Shown: one piece after another, positions 1 through 5,961 of the stretch
Numbering within the stretch: position 1 is the stretch's first letter
Layout: each line of letters starts with the position of its first letter
Origin: an uncultured Erysipelotrichaceae bacterium
Lineage (GTDB): Bacteria > Bacillota_I > Bacilli_A > Erysipelotrichales > Erysipelotrichaceae
NCBI GenBank assembly: GCA_910586285.1
Contig: CAJUGR010000103.1
Coordinates: 1-6,346 of the forward strand
Direction of reading: 5' to 3'
DNA: 6,346 nucleotides
Notes under the pieces: generated by a model
Told to the model about the DNA's origin: nothing
Seen by the model: the letters and a program-made list of their open reading frames with translations, nothing else
The model's database searches: none
Made by a program: the position numbers and the translations under genes

Positions 1-132
1 AACCCTTGAATAATGGATATTTTCTAAGTCACCTATTCCAACTATCCAACAGATGAGGAGTACGCAGTGAAAGAATTCTTGAATGAAATCCTAACTTGTA
101 TTTATGCACGTTTCCTTTTATAATGATGATAC
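1..132 (+). other. Upstream leader, with a possible 18-codon ORF at 67-123
   Basis: No confident gene is visible here. The frame starting at position 28 stays open to a TAA at 121-123. Within it a GTG at 67 is preceded by GAGGAG at 55-60 with a 6-base spacing, giving an 18-residue peptide that ends in the -10 box of the tex promoter. Another frame is open from the window edge to a TGA at 54-56 and could be the last codons of an upstream gene. Neither is long enough to recognise. The stretch could be the tail of a gene to the left, gene debris, or non-coding. Confidence 0.2.
96..124 (+). promoter_or_regulatory. Promoter of the tex gene
   Basis: A perfect -10 hexamer TATAAT lies at 119-124, and a TTGTAT -35 (four of six consensus bases) at 96-101, with a 17-bp spacer. 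The predicted transcription start is near 131. This gives a leader of about 38 bases before the ATG at 169, which carries its own ribosome-binding site. It also argues against translation from the GTG at 133, which would make the mRNA practically leaderless. Confidence 0.65.
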
Positions 133-157
133 GTGAATAATAGGAAAGAAGACAGAA

Positions 158-163
158 AAGAGG
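158..163 (+). promoter_or_regulatory. Ribosome-binding site that sets the tex start
   Basis: AAGAGG lies five bases before the ATG at 169. The alternative in-frame GTG at 133 has no Shine-Dalgarno sequence and sits almost at the predicted transcription start. The ATG at 169 also begins the protein exactly where Tex homologues normally begin, with a Met-Lys-Glu-Ile type N-terminus leading into the first helical domain. Confidence 0.7.
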
Positions 164-168
164 CAGTT

Positions 169-2331
169 ATGAAAGAAATTATCAATCCGATCGCCGCAGC
201 GTTAAAAGTAAAAACTCAGCAGGTGGAAGCTGTCCTACATTTATTGGAAGAAGGTGCGAGTGTACCTTTTATCGCTCGTTATCGTAAAGAAATGACAGGA
301 GCGCTGGATGAGGAACAAATCCGCGTGATTCAGGAACAATATGCTTACCAAGTCAATCTGGCCAAGCGCAAAGAAGATGTGCTGCGACTGATTGAAGAAA
401 AGGGCAAACTGAGTGAGGAAATTAAACAGGCAGTGGCAGCTTGTGTGAAACTGTCGCAAGTCGAGGATATTTATCGTCCCTATCAGGAGAAACGCAAAAC
501 GAGGGCAACGATGGCCATTGCCAAGGGCTTGGAGCCGTTTGCGAAATGGTTGATGAGTTGCCCGCAAAGCGGTGATGTCGAGGAAATGGCACGGCGCTAT
601 ATGAATGATCAGGTGCCTGATGTGGAACAAGCGATTCAGGGCGCCAAAGATATCATTGCCGAAGCCATCAGTGATGATGCCAAAGTACGAGAGCGCATCC
701 GCATGAGTATGGAACGCTATGGTCGCATTGTGACGAAGGAAAAGAAAAATCATGATGATGAACGTAAGGTTTATCAGATGTACTATGATTACAGCGAGCG
801 TTTAGTTTCTTTGGCCGCGCATCGGATCATGGCGATTGATCGTGCCGAAAAAGCCAAAGTGATCACGGTATCCATCACCATTGATGATGAACGACAGTTG
901 GAATGGATCAAGCGGCGTTATACGAAGAAATATCGCAGTGTGAGTGATCCTTATATGAATGAAGCGATTGCGGACAGCTATCAGCGTTTGATTTTCCCGA
1001 GTGTGGAAAGAGAGATTCGCAGTGAATGGAGTGATAAGGCGCACGAACAATCGATTCAGGTCTTTTCCCAAAATCTGGAACGGCTGTTATTACAGAAGCC
1101 GATGAAAAATAAAACGGTTTTGGGCTTTGATCCCGCTTTTCGCACCGGTTGTAAGTTGGCGGTGATCGATACGACCGGGAAGCTGTTAGAGGTCAGTGTG
1201 ATTTATCCGCATGCCCCCAATGCCAAAGTCAAAGAGGCAGAGGCAACGATGCTAGATCTGTTAAAGCGTTATCCGATTGATATCATAGCGATCGGAAACG
1301 GTACGGCGAGTCGGGAAAGTGAGGCCTTTGTGGCAAAACTGATTCAAACTCACCATTTAAATGTTTCGTATACGATGGTTTCCGAAGCGGGCGCATCGGT
1401 GTATTCCGCTTCGAAATTGGCACGAGAGGAATTCCCGCAATTACATGTGGAACAGCGTTCGGCCATTTCGATTGCCCGCCGCATTGTCGATCCGTTGTCA
1501 GAACTCATCAAGATTGATCCGCAATCAATCGGTGTGGGACAATATCAGCACGATCTGCCGACCGCACGGTTGAAGGAACGTTTGGACTTTGTCGTATCCA
1601 AAGCGGTGAATCGCGTCGGTGTTAATGTGAATACCGCCTCAGCCGAATTATTAAAAAACGTATCAGGACTTACTGCGGCTACGGCAAAATCGATCGTGAA
1701 TTATCGCAATGAGCATGGAGCGATCCACACCCGCAGTGAATTAAAAAACATTCCGAAAATCGGAGCAAAATCATTTGAACAAGCGGCCGGTTTCTTACGG
1801 ATAGAAGATGGCGCGGAATGGCTGGATCGCACGGCTTTGCACCCCGAAAGCTACGCCTTGACCAAACAAATTTTAAACCATCTGCATCTTAGCGCAACGG
1901 ATGTGGGCAGTGAAACAGCAAAACAGGCGGTCAGCGAGGTCAATGCGGCACAGTTGGCTGAACAATTCGACAGTGACAGCTATACGGTTCAGGATATTTT
2001 AGAGGTGCTGTGTGTGCCGTTTCGTGATTATCGGGATCGCTATGATGCCCCGATTTTACGTAGTGATGTATTGGAATTAAGTGATTTACAGATTGGTCAG
2101 GAATTGGAAGGCGTTGCCCGCAATGTCGTGGATTTTGGCGTGTTTGTGGATATCGGACTTCATGAGGACGGCTTGGTTCATATTTCCAAAATGAGCCGTC
2201 AGCGCATATCCCATCCGGGTGAATTGGTATCGGTGGGAGATATTCTCAAGGTTTATGTGATCGGCATCGATGAAATCAAGCAGAAAGTACAGCTGTCATT
2301 GATTCCGTATACAGAAATCACCAAGCGCTAA
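169..2331 (+). CDS. tex: Tex-family S1 RNA-binding protein
   Basis: This is a complete 720-residue member of the Tex/YhgF family (YdcI in Bacillus), cytoplasmic nucleic-acid-binding proteins linked to transcription and RNA metabolism. Numbered from the ATG at 169, the N-terminal helical region includes an IYRPY..KRKTRA segment around 101-113, typical of the family. A YqgF/RNase H-like domain begins at GFDPAFRTG (319-327), continues through IGNGTASRE (375-383), and is followed by GVGQYQHDL (455-463). Tandem helix-hairpin-helix motifs follow: VNVNTAS from 485 and the NIPKIGAKSFEQAAGF region at about 527-542. A C-terminal S1 domain covers about 643-711 and contains GVARNVVDFGVFVDIG and GLVHIS. 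The length matches Bacillus-type Tex. It has its own promoter. The regulator 48 bases downstream may share its transcript, since no convincing terminator separates them. It is probably a chromosomal neighbour rather than part of the sugar system. The family assignment is secure; the exact cellular role of Tex is not settled. Confidence 0.95.
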   Translation: MKEIINPIAAALKVKTQQVEAVLHLLEEGASVPFIARYRKEMTGALDEEQIRVIQEQYAYQVNLAKRKEDVLRLIEEKGKLSEEIKQAVAACVKLSQVEDIYRPYQEKRKTRATMAIAKGLEPFAKWLMSCPQSGDVEEMARRYMNDQVPDVEQAIQGAKDIIAEAISDDAKVRERIRMSMERYGRIVTKEKKNHDDERKVYQMYYDYSERLVSLAAHRIMAIDRAEKAKVITVSITIDDERQLEWIKRRYTKKYRSVSDPYMNEAIADSYQRLIFPSVEREIRSEWSDKAHEQSIQVFSQNLERLLLQKPMKNKTVLGFDPAFRTGCKLAVIDTTGKLLEVSVIYPHAPNAKVKEAEATMLDLLKRYPIDIIAIGNGTASRESEAFVAKLIQTHHLNVSYTMVSEAGASVYSASKLAREEFPQLHVEQRSAISIARRIVDPLSELIKIDPQSIGVGQYQHDLPTARLKERLDFVVSKAVNRVGVNVNTASAELLKNVSGLTAATAKSIVNYRNEHGAIHTRSELKNIPKIGAKSFEQAAGFLRIEDGAEWLDRTALHPESYALTKQILNHLHLSATDVGSETAKQAVSEVNAAQLAEQFDSDSYTVQDILEVLCVPFRDYRDRYDAPILRSDVLELSDLQIGQELEGVARNVVDFGVFVDIGLHEDGLVHISKMSRQRISHPGELVSVGDILKVYVIGIDEIKQKVQLSLIPYTEITKR

Positions 2332-2370
2332 AGTATCCCCACCAATGGGAAAAGGATTCAAAGAAGAAAC

Positions 2371-2375
2371 GAGGG
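2371..2375 (+). promoter_or_regulatory. Ribosome-binding site of the DeoR-type regulator
   Basis: GAGGG ends four bases before the ATG at 2380 and seven bases before a second ATG at 2383. The longer spacing is the more usual one, so translation may begin at 2383 and lose a single Met. AAACGAG at 2367-2373 overlaps this site and matches seven bases of the repeat unit found upstream of the aldolase gene. One copy in purine-rich sequence could be chance. Confidence 0.55.
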
Positions 2376-2379
2376 TAGG

Positions 2380-3123
2380 ATGATGATCGCAAGTGAACGT
2401 AAAAAATATATTTTAGGAAAGTTGAATGCCAACGGCATTGTCAATGTGAGGGAAACTGCACAGGAACTGAACTTACATGAAACCACGATTCGCCGGGATC
2501 TGGAAAAACTGGAAAAAGAAGGCCGATTAACGCGTATCTACGGTGGTGCAACATTAAACGATGACAGCGTGGAACTCACTATGACACAGAAGCTGTTTTT
2601 AAATTTTGAAGCCAAAAAAGAAGTATGCCGTTGTGCTTGTGAACTTGTGCATGATGGCGATTGTATCTTTATCGATGGCGGTACCACCACCTATTCCATG
2701 ATCGACTTTCTCGCATCGAAAAAAATTCAAATTGTGACCCACAGCGATTTGATCATTCGCCGCATCAAGAAATGCGAAGCGCAGATTATTACGATCGGCG
2801 GAAAGTATTTGCCCCATTATAATATGAGTGTTGGCGCAACCGCGATGAATGAGGTGGGAGCGTACCATTACGATCACTGTTTCTTGGGGTGTGTAGGCAT
2901 CAATGCACAGGATTTAATTTCATACACTTCCGAAGCAGAAACGCTCGATGTGAAACGTACGGCGATGGAAAACAGCGATCATGCGTATTTATTAATTGAT
3001 GCCAGTAAGTGGAACGTCAAAGGGTTTTGCAAATTCGCCCATTTGGATGAATTTGATAAAGTCTTTTGTAATGCATTTGATGATTATGACGGGCGAATCG
3101 CCAATCTGGAATTGGTGAAATAA
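2380..3123 (+). CDS. DeoR/GlpR-family transcriptional repressor
   Basis: This 247-residue protein has the normal length and two-domain plan of the DeoR/GlpR family. Residues 6-58 form the winged helix-turn-helix: R7 to L15, then a recognition helix with HETTIRRDLEKLEKEGRLTR (33-52) and the family hallmark YGGATL (54-59). The C-terminal sensor domain carries FIDGGTTTYSMI (97-108), the loop that in this family binds a sugar-phosphate effector. It also carries the late motif FLGCVGIN (168-175), E187 with K192 (in EAETLDVK), and LIDASKW (205-211). The likely role is to repress the promoter at 3177-3205 and release it on binding a phosphosugar. Its position directly before the aldolase and the repeats over that promoter support this. 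Effector identity cannot be read from sequence. It starts 48 bases after tex with no obvious promoter of its own, so it may be read from the tex promoter or an internal one. Confidence 0.9.
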   Translation: MMIASERKKYILGKLNANGIVNVRETAQELNLHETTIRRDLEKLEKEGRLTRIYGGATLNDDSVELTMTQKLFLNFEAKKEVCRCACELVHDGDCIFIDGGTTTYSMIDFLASKKIQIVTHSDLIIRRIKKCEAQIITIGGKYLPHYNMSVGATAMNEVGAYHYDHCFLGCVGINAQDLISYTSEAETLDVKRTAMENSDHAYLLIDASKWNVKGFCKFAHLDEFDKVFCNAFDDYDGRIANLELVK

Positions 3124-3146
3124 AAAAGGAAAGATATTTCTTTTTT
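3122..3146 (+). terminator. Possible weak terminator after the regulator
   Basis: An A/T hairpin overlaps the stop codon of the regulator: A-tract 3122-3127 plus G3128 and AAA 3130-3132 pair with TTT 3137-3139, C3140 and T-tract 3141-3146. The loop is GATA and G3129 is bulged. The T-tract forms the 3' arm, so it would end transcription only weakly. It would help isolate the regulator from the strong promoter that follows. Confidence 0.3.
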
Positions 3147-3150
3147 AGAC

Positions 3151-3190
3151 AAACGAGCAAAAACGAGCAAAAACGATTGACAATGAGCAA
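3151..3190 (+). repeat. Four 10-bp direct repeats, probable operator for the DeoR-type regulator
   Basis: Two identical units AAACGAGCAA occupy 3151-3160 and 3161-3170. A third (3171-3180) matches seven of ten bases and a fourth (3181-3190) eight of ten. The period is exactly 10 bp, about one helical turn, so all copies face the same side of the DNA. Units three and four contain the -35 box and the start of the promoter spacer. Direct repeats with an AACGA-like core next to a DeoR-family gene are what is expected of a repressor operator in this family. The regulator encoded immediately upstream is the obvious candidate to bind. Confidence 0.75.
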
Positions 3191-3205
3191 ATCGATCGCT
3201 ATAAT
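3177..3205 (+). promoter_or_regulatory. Consensus promoter of the aldolase operon
   Basis: TTGACA at 3177-3182 and TATAAT at 3200-3205 both match sigma-A consensus perfectly, with an optimal 17-bp spacer. Predicted transcription start is near 3212. Such a strong promoter would be highly active unless repressed, consistent with the overlapping operator repeats. The -35 sequence itself falls across the third and fourth repeats and accounts for much of their deviation from the consensus unit. Confidence 0.9.
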
Positions 3206-3214
3206 AGAATCAGA

Positions 3215-3260
3215 AAGGAGCGATACATCAATTTAAGACAGTGATGTATCAAATGATAGG
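3215..3260 (+). promoter_or_regulatory. Aldolase leader: Shine-Dalgarno followed by a perfect 9-bp hairpin
   Basis: AAGGAG (3215-3220) is a strong Shine-Dalgarno but ends 40 bases before the ATG at 3261. Between them GATACATCA (3222-3230) and TGATGTATC (3242-3250) form a perfect 9-bp stem with an 11-base loop. If the stem folds, the remaining distance is one base on the 5' side plus ten on the 3' side, close to a working spacing. No other good Shine-Dalgarno precedes the ATG: the AGG at 3258-3260 touches it. A mini-ORF in another frame (ATG 3244 to TGA 3262-3264) ends in an ATGA overlap with the aldolase start and offers a coupling alternative. The inverted repeat could also be a DNA operator. 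Confidence 0.6.
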
Positions 3261-3968
3261 ATGAAACAAGCAAAAGACATGAGTGTAAAAGAATTAGCGC
3301 GTTATATCGATTATTCCGTATTAAAACCGGAATTTACTGAGGATGAGATTATTGATTTGACCAAAGACGGAGTCAAATTGGGTTGTGCGACAATTTGTAT
3401 TAACCCGGCATATATGGATCTGTGCGCCCCGTATGTGAAAGGATCCGAAACCAAGCTTTGCCCGGTGTGCGATTTCCCGTTCGGATGCAGTTCCACTGCC
3501 TCAAAAGTTGCACAGGCTAAGATTTTATGCGGCTATGGCAAAGACATTGTCGGTGAAATTGATGTGGTTGCGAACTTTGGTTGGATTCGCAGCGGCAAAT
3601 ATGATGCGGTGACGGCTGATCTGAAAGCGGTTGTCGATGTTTGCCATGAAGCCGGTTTTCCGGTGAAGGTGATTTTTGAAACCGATGCATTAACGGAAGA
3701 ACAAGTGCGCAAGACGTGCCATTGCTGCATCGAGGCAGGCGTGGATTTTGTAAAGACAAGCACCGGATTCTTGACCGGACATGAAGCACATGGGGCAACG
3801 CCGGAAATCATTCAGGTAATGATGGACGAAGTCAAAGGAAAATGTAAAATCAAAGGCAGCGGCTGCATCCGTACCCGTGAGCATTTCTTGCAGTTGATCG
3901 ATATGGGAATCGATCGTATGGGTGTCGGATACAAATCAGTACCGGTCGTTTTGGATTTGAACAAATAA
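3261..3968 (+). CDS. deoC: Deoxyribose-phosphate aldolase-like enzyme (DeoC family)
   Basis: This 235-residue class I aldolase has the DERA TIM-barrel fold. Canonical DERA cleaves 2-deoxyribose 5-phosphate to acetaldehyde and glyceraldehyde 3-phosphate in the cytoplasm. The catalytic residues are present: D101 in EIDVVANFG, Schiff-base K165 in FVKTSTGF (163-170), and K198 in KIKGSGCIRT. YIDYSVLKP (15-23) and the substrate-loop cysteine in ICINP (C46) also fit. Two differences stand out. The loop after KTSTGF has about four extra residues (TGHEAHGAT, 172-180), and the C-terminal phosphate-binding Ser-Ser (GASS or GTSS in relatives) is replaced by GVGYKS (221-226). There are 13 cysteines, including CPVC (67-70) and CHCC (153-156). 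The start at 3261 has an unusual leader; Met7 (ATG 3279) is an alternative with no ribosome-binding site. It heads an operon with the split transketolase. Family is sure; the substrate is less certain. Confidence 0.85.
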   Translation: MKQAKDMSVKELARYIDYSVLKPEFTEDEIIDLTKDGVKLGCATICINPAYMDLCAPYVKGSETKLCPVCDFPFGCSSTASKVAQAKILCGYGKDIVGEIDVVANFGWIRSGKYDAVTADLKAVVDVCHEAGFPVKVIFETDALTEEQVRKTCHCCIEAGVDFVKTSTGFLTGHEAHGATPEIIQVMMDEVKGKCKIKGSGCIRTREHFLQLIDMGIDRMGVGYKSVPVVLDLNK

Positions 3969-4001
3969 TTTCGATCAGAAGTTTGTAATGTAGGAAAGGA
4001 A

Positions 4002-4060
4002 GCGTCATAAGGCGGACAATGAGACGTTAATGATGATCTTATGAAAAAAGCGGATGACGC
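4002..4060 (+). repeat. Long-range inverted repeat in the aldolase-transketolase gap
   Basis: GCGTCAT (4002-4008) is perfectly complementary to ATGACGC (4054-4060). CATAAG (4006-4011) is perfectly complementary to CTTATG (4038-4043). The two pairings share CAT at 4006-4008, so either they compete or GCGT/ACGC and CATAAG/CTTATG stack with a bulge at 4044-4056. AGGAAAGGA (3992-4000) lies just before it, without a plausible gene after it. It could be a structured leader or intercistronic RNA; I recognise no riboswitch class. Confidence 0.4.
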
Positions 4061-4080
4061 AAATAGAGAGTGGATAGAGA

Positions 4081-4111
4081 TACGCTGTCGTTCTTAAGGT
4101 GCGGCAGCGTA
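4081..4111 (+). repeat. Strong stem-loop upstream of the transketolase genes
   Basis: Positions 4081-4090 pair with 4102-4111 over ten base pairs, including one U-G wobble (4088-4104). The loop is 11 bases and contains CTTAAG. No T-tract follows, so it is not a standard intrinsic terminator. It may stabilise or punctuate a deoC-transketolase transcript, or be an operator or processing site. It ends about 50 bases before the probable -10 element. Confidence 0.5.
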
Positions 4112-4161
4112 AATTATAAGAGCGGATTCATATAAAAGTAGGAAAAAAGTGTAACTTATTG

Positions 4162-4167
4162 TATAAT
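4162..4167 (+). promoter_or_regulatory. Probable -10 box for the transketolase genes
   Basis: TATAAT at 4162-4167 is a perfect -10 hexamer, 30 bases upstream of the transketolase start. The position expected for a -35 (4139-4144, TAGGAA) matches poorly and there is no true TGn extension, so a promoter here would be weak or activator-dependent. None of the AAACGAGCAA operator units occurs nearby. The transketolase genes may instead, or also, be read from the aldolase promoter. Confidence 0.45.
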
Positions 4168-4196
4168 AAACAGGCAAGATAAGAGGAGGAAATGGT

Positions 4197-5021
4197 ATGG
4201 AAAATTGGATGGAATTACAGGAGCGAACCCGCAATATCCGTAAAAACATCGTTCGTATGGTTACTGCCGCAAAGTCGGGGCATCCGGGCGGATCGTTATC
4301 GGCAGTTGAAATTTTAACCGCGATTTATTTTACCCAAATGAATATTGATAAAACCAATATTGATGATGTGAAACGGGATAAATTCGTGTTGTCAAAGGGT
4401 CATGCCAGCCCGGTATTATATGCGGTTTTGGCAGAAAAAGGACTTGTCGAGGAAGATTTAATGACGTTTCGACAAATTGACTCTCCATTTCAGGGCCATC
4501 CCAGTATGCGAATGCTAAAAGGTGTCGATATGTCCACCGGTTCATTGGGACAGGGGATTTCCGCTGCGGTAGGAATGGCATTGTCCAATCAAGTTCATGG
4601 GGATCCTTATCGTGTTTATGCATTGTTAGGGGATGGCGAATGTGAGGAAGGTCAGGTTTGGGAAGCGGCGATGGCTGCGGCTCATTACCATTTGGATAAT
4701 TTGTTGGTCTTTGTGGATCACAATGGTTTACAGATTGATGGAGAAGTTGCCAAAGTCATGAATCCAACCCCGCTGGATGAAAAATTTAAAGCCTTTGGAT
4801 GGAATGTGATCGTGTTGGAAGACGGCAACGATCTCAAACAAGTGGTGGATGCCTGTGAAGCAGCGAAAAAGGTGAAACATCAGCCTACGGTAGTTATCGC
4901 CAAAACGGTGAAAGGCAAAGGTGTTTCCTTTATGGAAAATCAAGCCGGATGGCATGGAGTAGCACCAAGCGCTGAACAATGTGAACAGGCGTTGGCAGAG
5001 TTAGAAGGAGGAGAAGCGTAA
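4197..5021 (+). CDS. Transketolase, N-terminal (thiamine diphosphate PP-domain) subunit
   Basis: This 274-residue protein is the first half of a split transketolase, which moves a two-carbon ketol unit between phosphosugars. It carries SGHPGG (27-32, with the usual active-site His29), KGHA (67-70), GHP (100-102), and GSLGQG (115-120). The thiamine diphosphate-metal motif runs from GDGECEEG (145-152) to N176 in DHNGLQIDG, followed by KTVKGKG (236-242) and WHG (252-254). It ends where the PP domain of a full-length transketolase (~660 residues) gives way to the Pyr domain. AGGAGG at 4184-4189 lies seven bases before the ATG, an excellent ribosome-binding site. The partner gene starts on the last base of this one's stop codon. 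Split transketolases are known in archaea and many Firmicutes. Related two-subunit enzymes act on other ketoses, such as apulose 4-phosphate or 6-deoxy-6-sulfofructose, so the sugar specificity is open. Confidence 0.92.
   Translation: MENWMELQERTRNIRKNIVRMVTAAKSGHPGGSLSAVEILTAIYFTQMNIDKTNIDDVKRDKFVLSKGHASPVLYAVLAEKGLVEEDLMTFRQIDSPFQGHPSMRMLKGVDMSTGSLGQGISAAVGMALSNQVHGDPYRVYALLGDGECEEGQVWEAAMAAAHYHLDNLLVFVDHNGLQIDGEVAKVMNPTPLDEKFKAFGWNVIVLEDGNDLKQVVDACEAAKKVKHQPTVVIAKTVKGKGVSFMENQAGWHGVAPSAEQCEQALAELEGGEA
5006..5011 (+). promoter_or_regulatory. Ribosome-binding site of the second transketolase subunit, inside the first
   Basis: AGGAGG lies within the last codons of the N-terminal subunit, nine bases before the ATG at 5021. 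Stop and start share one base (TAATG, 5019-5023). This arrangement suggests translational coupling and matched amounts of the two subunits. Confidence 0.85.
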
Positions 5022-5950
5022 TGGCAAAAATTGCAATGCGGGAAGCTTATGGGAAAACTTTAGCGAAGCTGGCTGCGCAAGATGATCATGTGATGGTGTT
5101 GGATGCCGATTTAACGGGTTCCACCAAAACAGCGATGATGAAAAAAGTCTGTCCTTCTCGACACTTTAATATGGGAATTGCCGAAAGTAATATGATGGGT
5201 GTAGCAGCGGGTATGGCAGCCCAAGGCAATGTAGTGTTTGCGTCCAGTTTTGCGATGTTTGCGACCGGACGGGCTTATGAACAGGTGCGCAATTCGATCG
5301 CATATCCGCGTTTAAATGTAAAAATCTGTGCCACTCATGCCGGTATAACGGTCGGTGAAGACGGTGCCAGTCATCAGGCGATTGAGGATATTTCTCTGAT
5401 GCGCTCCGTCCCCAATATGATTGTCGTGGTTCCGGCAGATGCCTATGAAACCGAAGCAGCTATTCAAGCGGTTTATCAGCACAACGGACCATGTTATGTG
5501 CGCATGGGCAGAAGTGCGGTAGAAACGATTTATGAAGAAGACAACGTACCGTTTGTCATTGGTAAAGGCAACGTGCTGCGTCAAGGAAAAAGGGTAGCGG
5601 TCATCGGCTGTGGTGTGATGGTTCATGAAGCCTTATGTGCGTATGAAGAATTGAAAAAGGCGGGAATGGAAATCACTGTCGTTGATATGCACACGATCAA
5701 ACCGATCGACAAAGAATTGATTATTAACTTGTCTCAAAGTCATGATGTAATCATCACTGCTGAAGAACACAGCATCATCGGAGGTCTTGGCAGTGCAGTG
5801 AGTGAAGTGTTATCACAATATGCACCATGCCGTCAAATCATGATGGGTGTACAGGATTGTTTCGGCGGCAGCGGTACACCTGATGCATTAATGGCGAAAC
5901 ATCATTTGCGCAGCGAGGACATCGTTGCATTAGTAAAAGAACAGTTTTAA
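5021..5950 (+). CDS. Transketolase, C-terminal (Pyr and TK-C domain) subunit
   Basis: This 309-residue protein is the second half of the split transketolase. The Pyr domain covers roughly 4-168: the catalytic Glu that activates the cofactor is E55 in GIAESNMMGVAAGMA. SSFAMFATGRAYEQVRNSI (75-93) supplies the aromatic residues that stack on the thiamine ring. THAGITVGEDGASHQ (105-119) is the usual active-site loop with H118, and VRMGR (160-164) provides a substrate-phosphate-type Arg. The C-terminal domain runs from about 175 with VIGCGVMVHEAL (194-205), DMHTIKPID (222-230), EEHSIIGGLGSAV (248-260) and FGGSGTPDAL (281-290). The active enzyme should be an alpha2beta2 assembly with the upstream subunit, because thiamine diphosphate sits at the PP/Pyr interface. 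GIAESNM differs slightly from the common GIAEQNM, a conservative change. A terminator follows 12 bases after the stop, so this is the operon's last gene. Confidence 0.92.
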   Translation: MAKIAMREAYGKTLAKLAAQDDHVMVLDADLTGSTKTAMMKKVCPSRHFNMGIAESNMMGVAAGMAAQGNVVFASSFAMFATGRAYEQVRNSIAYPRLNVKICATHAGITVGEDGASHQAIEDISLMRSVPNMIVVVPADAYETEAAIQAVYQHNGPCYVRMGRSAVETIYEEDNVPFVIGKGNVLRQGKRVAVIGCGVMVHEALCAYEELKKAGMEITVVDMHTIKPIDKELIINLSQSHDVIITAEEHSIIGGLGSAVSEVLSQYAPCRQIMMGVQDCFGGSGTPDALMAKHHLRSEDIVALVKEQF

Positions 5951-5961
5951 AACTTAAGCAG

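Noticed and set aside
133..168. GTG at 133 as the tex start, adding 12 residues
   Set aside because: It has no ribosome-binding site and lies about at the predicted transcription start, while the ATG at 169 has AAGAGG at the right distance and fits the family N-terminus.
494..503. AAACGAG-like match inside tex as another operator copy
   Set aside because: It is a single partial copy encoding the conserved KTRA segment of Tex, so the protein sequence explains it.
2336..2350. Terminator between tex and the regulator
   Set aside because: Only a four-pair CCCA/TGGG stem is possible and no T-tract follows, so read-through is more likely.
3533..3811. Open frames on the minus strand opposite the aldolase, and similar ones opposite tex and the transketolase genes
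   Set aside because: They lie antisense to well-recognised proteins, lack ribosome-binding sites, and their translations look low-complexity or arbitrary; they are by-products of codon bias.
3969..4196. TPP riboswitch upstream of the thiamine-dependent transketolase
   Set aside because: The conserved CUGAGA and the ACC-CUGAUC-type core of the TPP aptamer are absent; transketolase genes are also not usual TPP-riboswitch targets.
4197..5950. 1-deoxyxylulose-5-phosphate synthase or pyruvate dehydrogenase E1 instead of transketolase
   Set aside because: GIAESNM followed by GVAAGMA, the SGHPGG and KGHA motifs, and the split point fit transketolase; DXS would show GIAEQHA and is a single chain.
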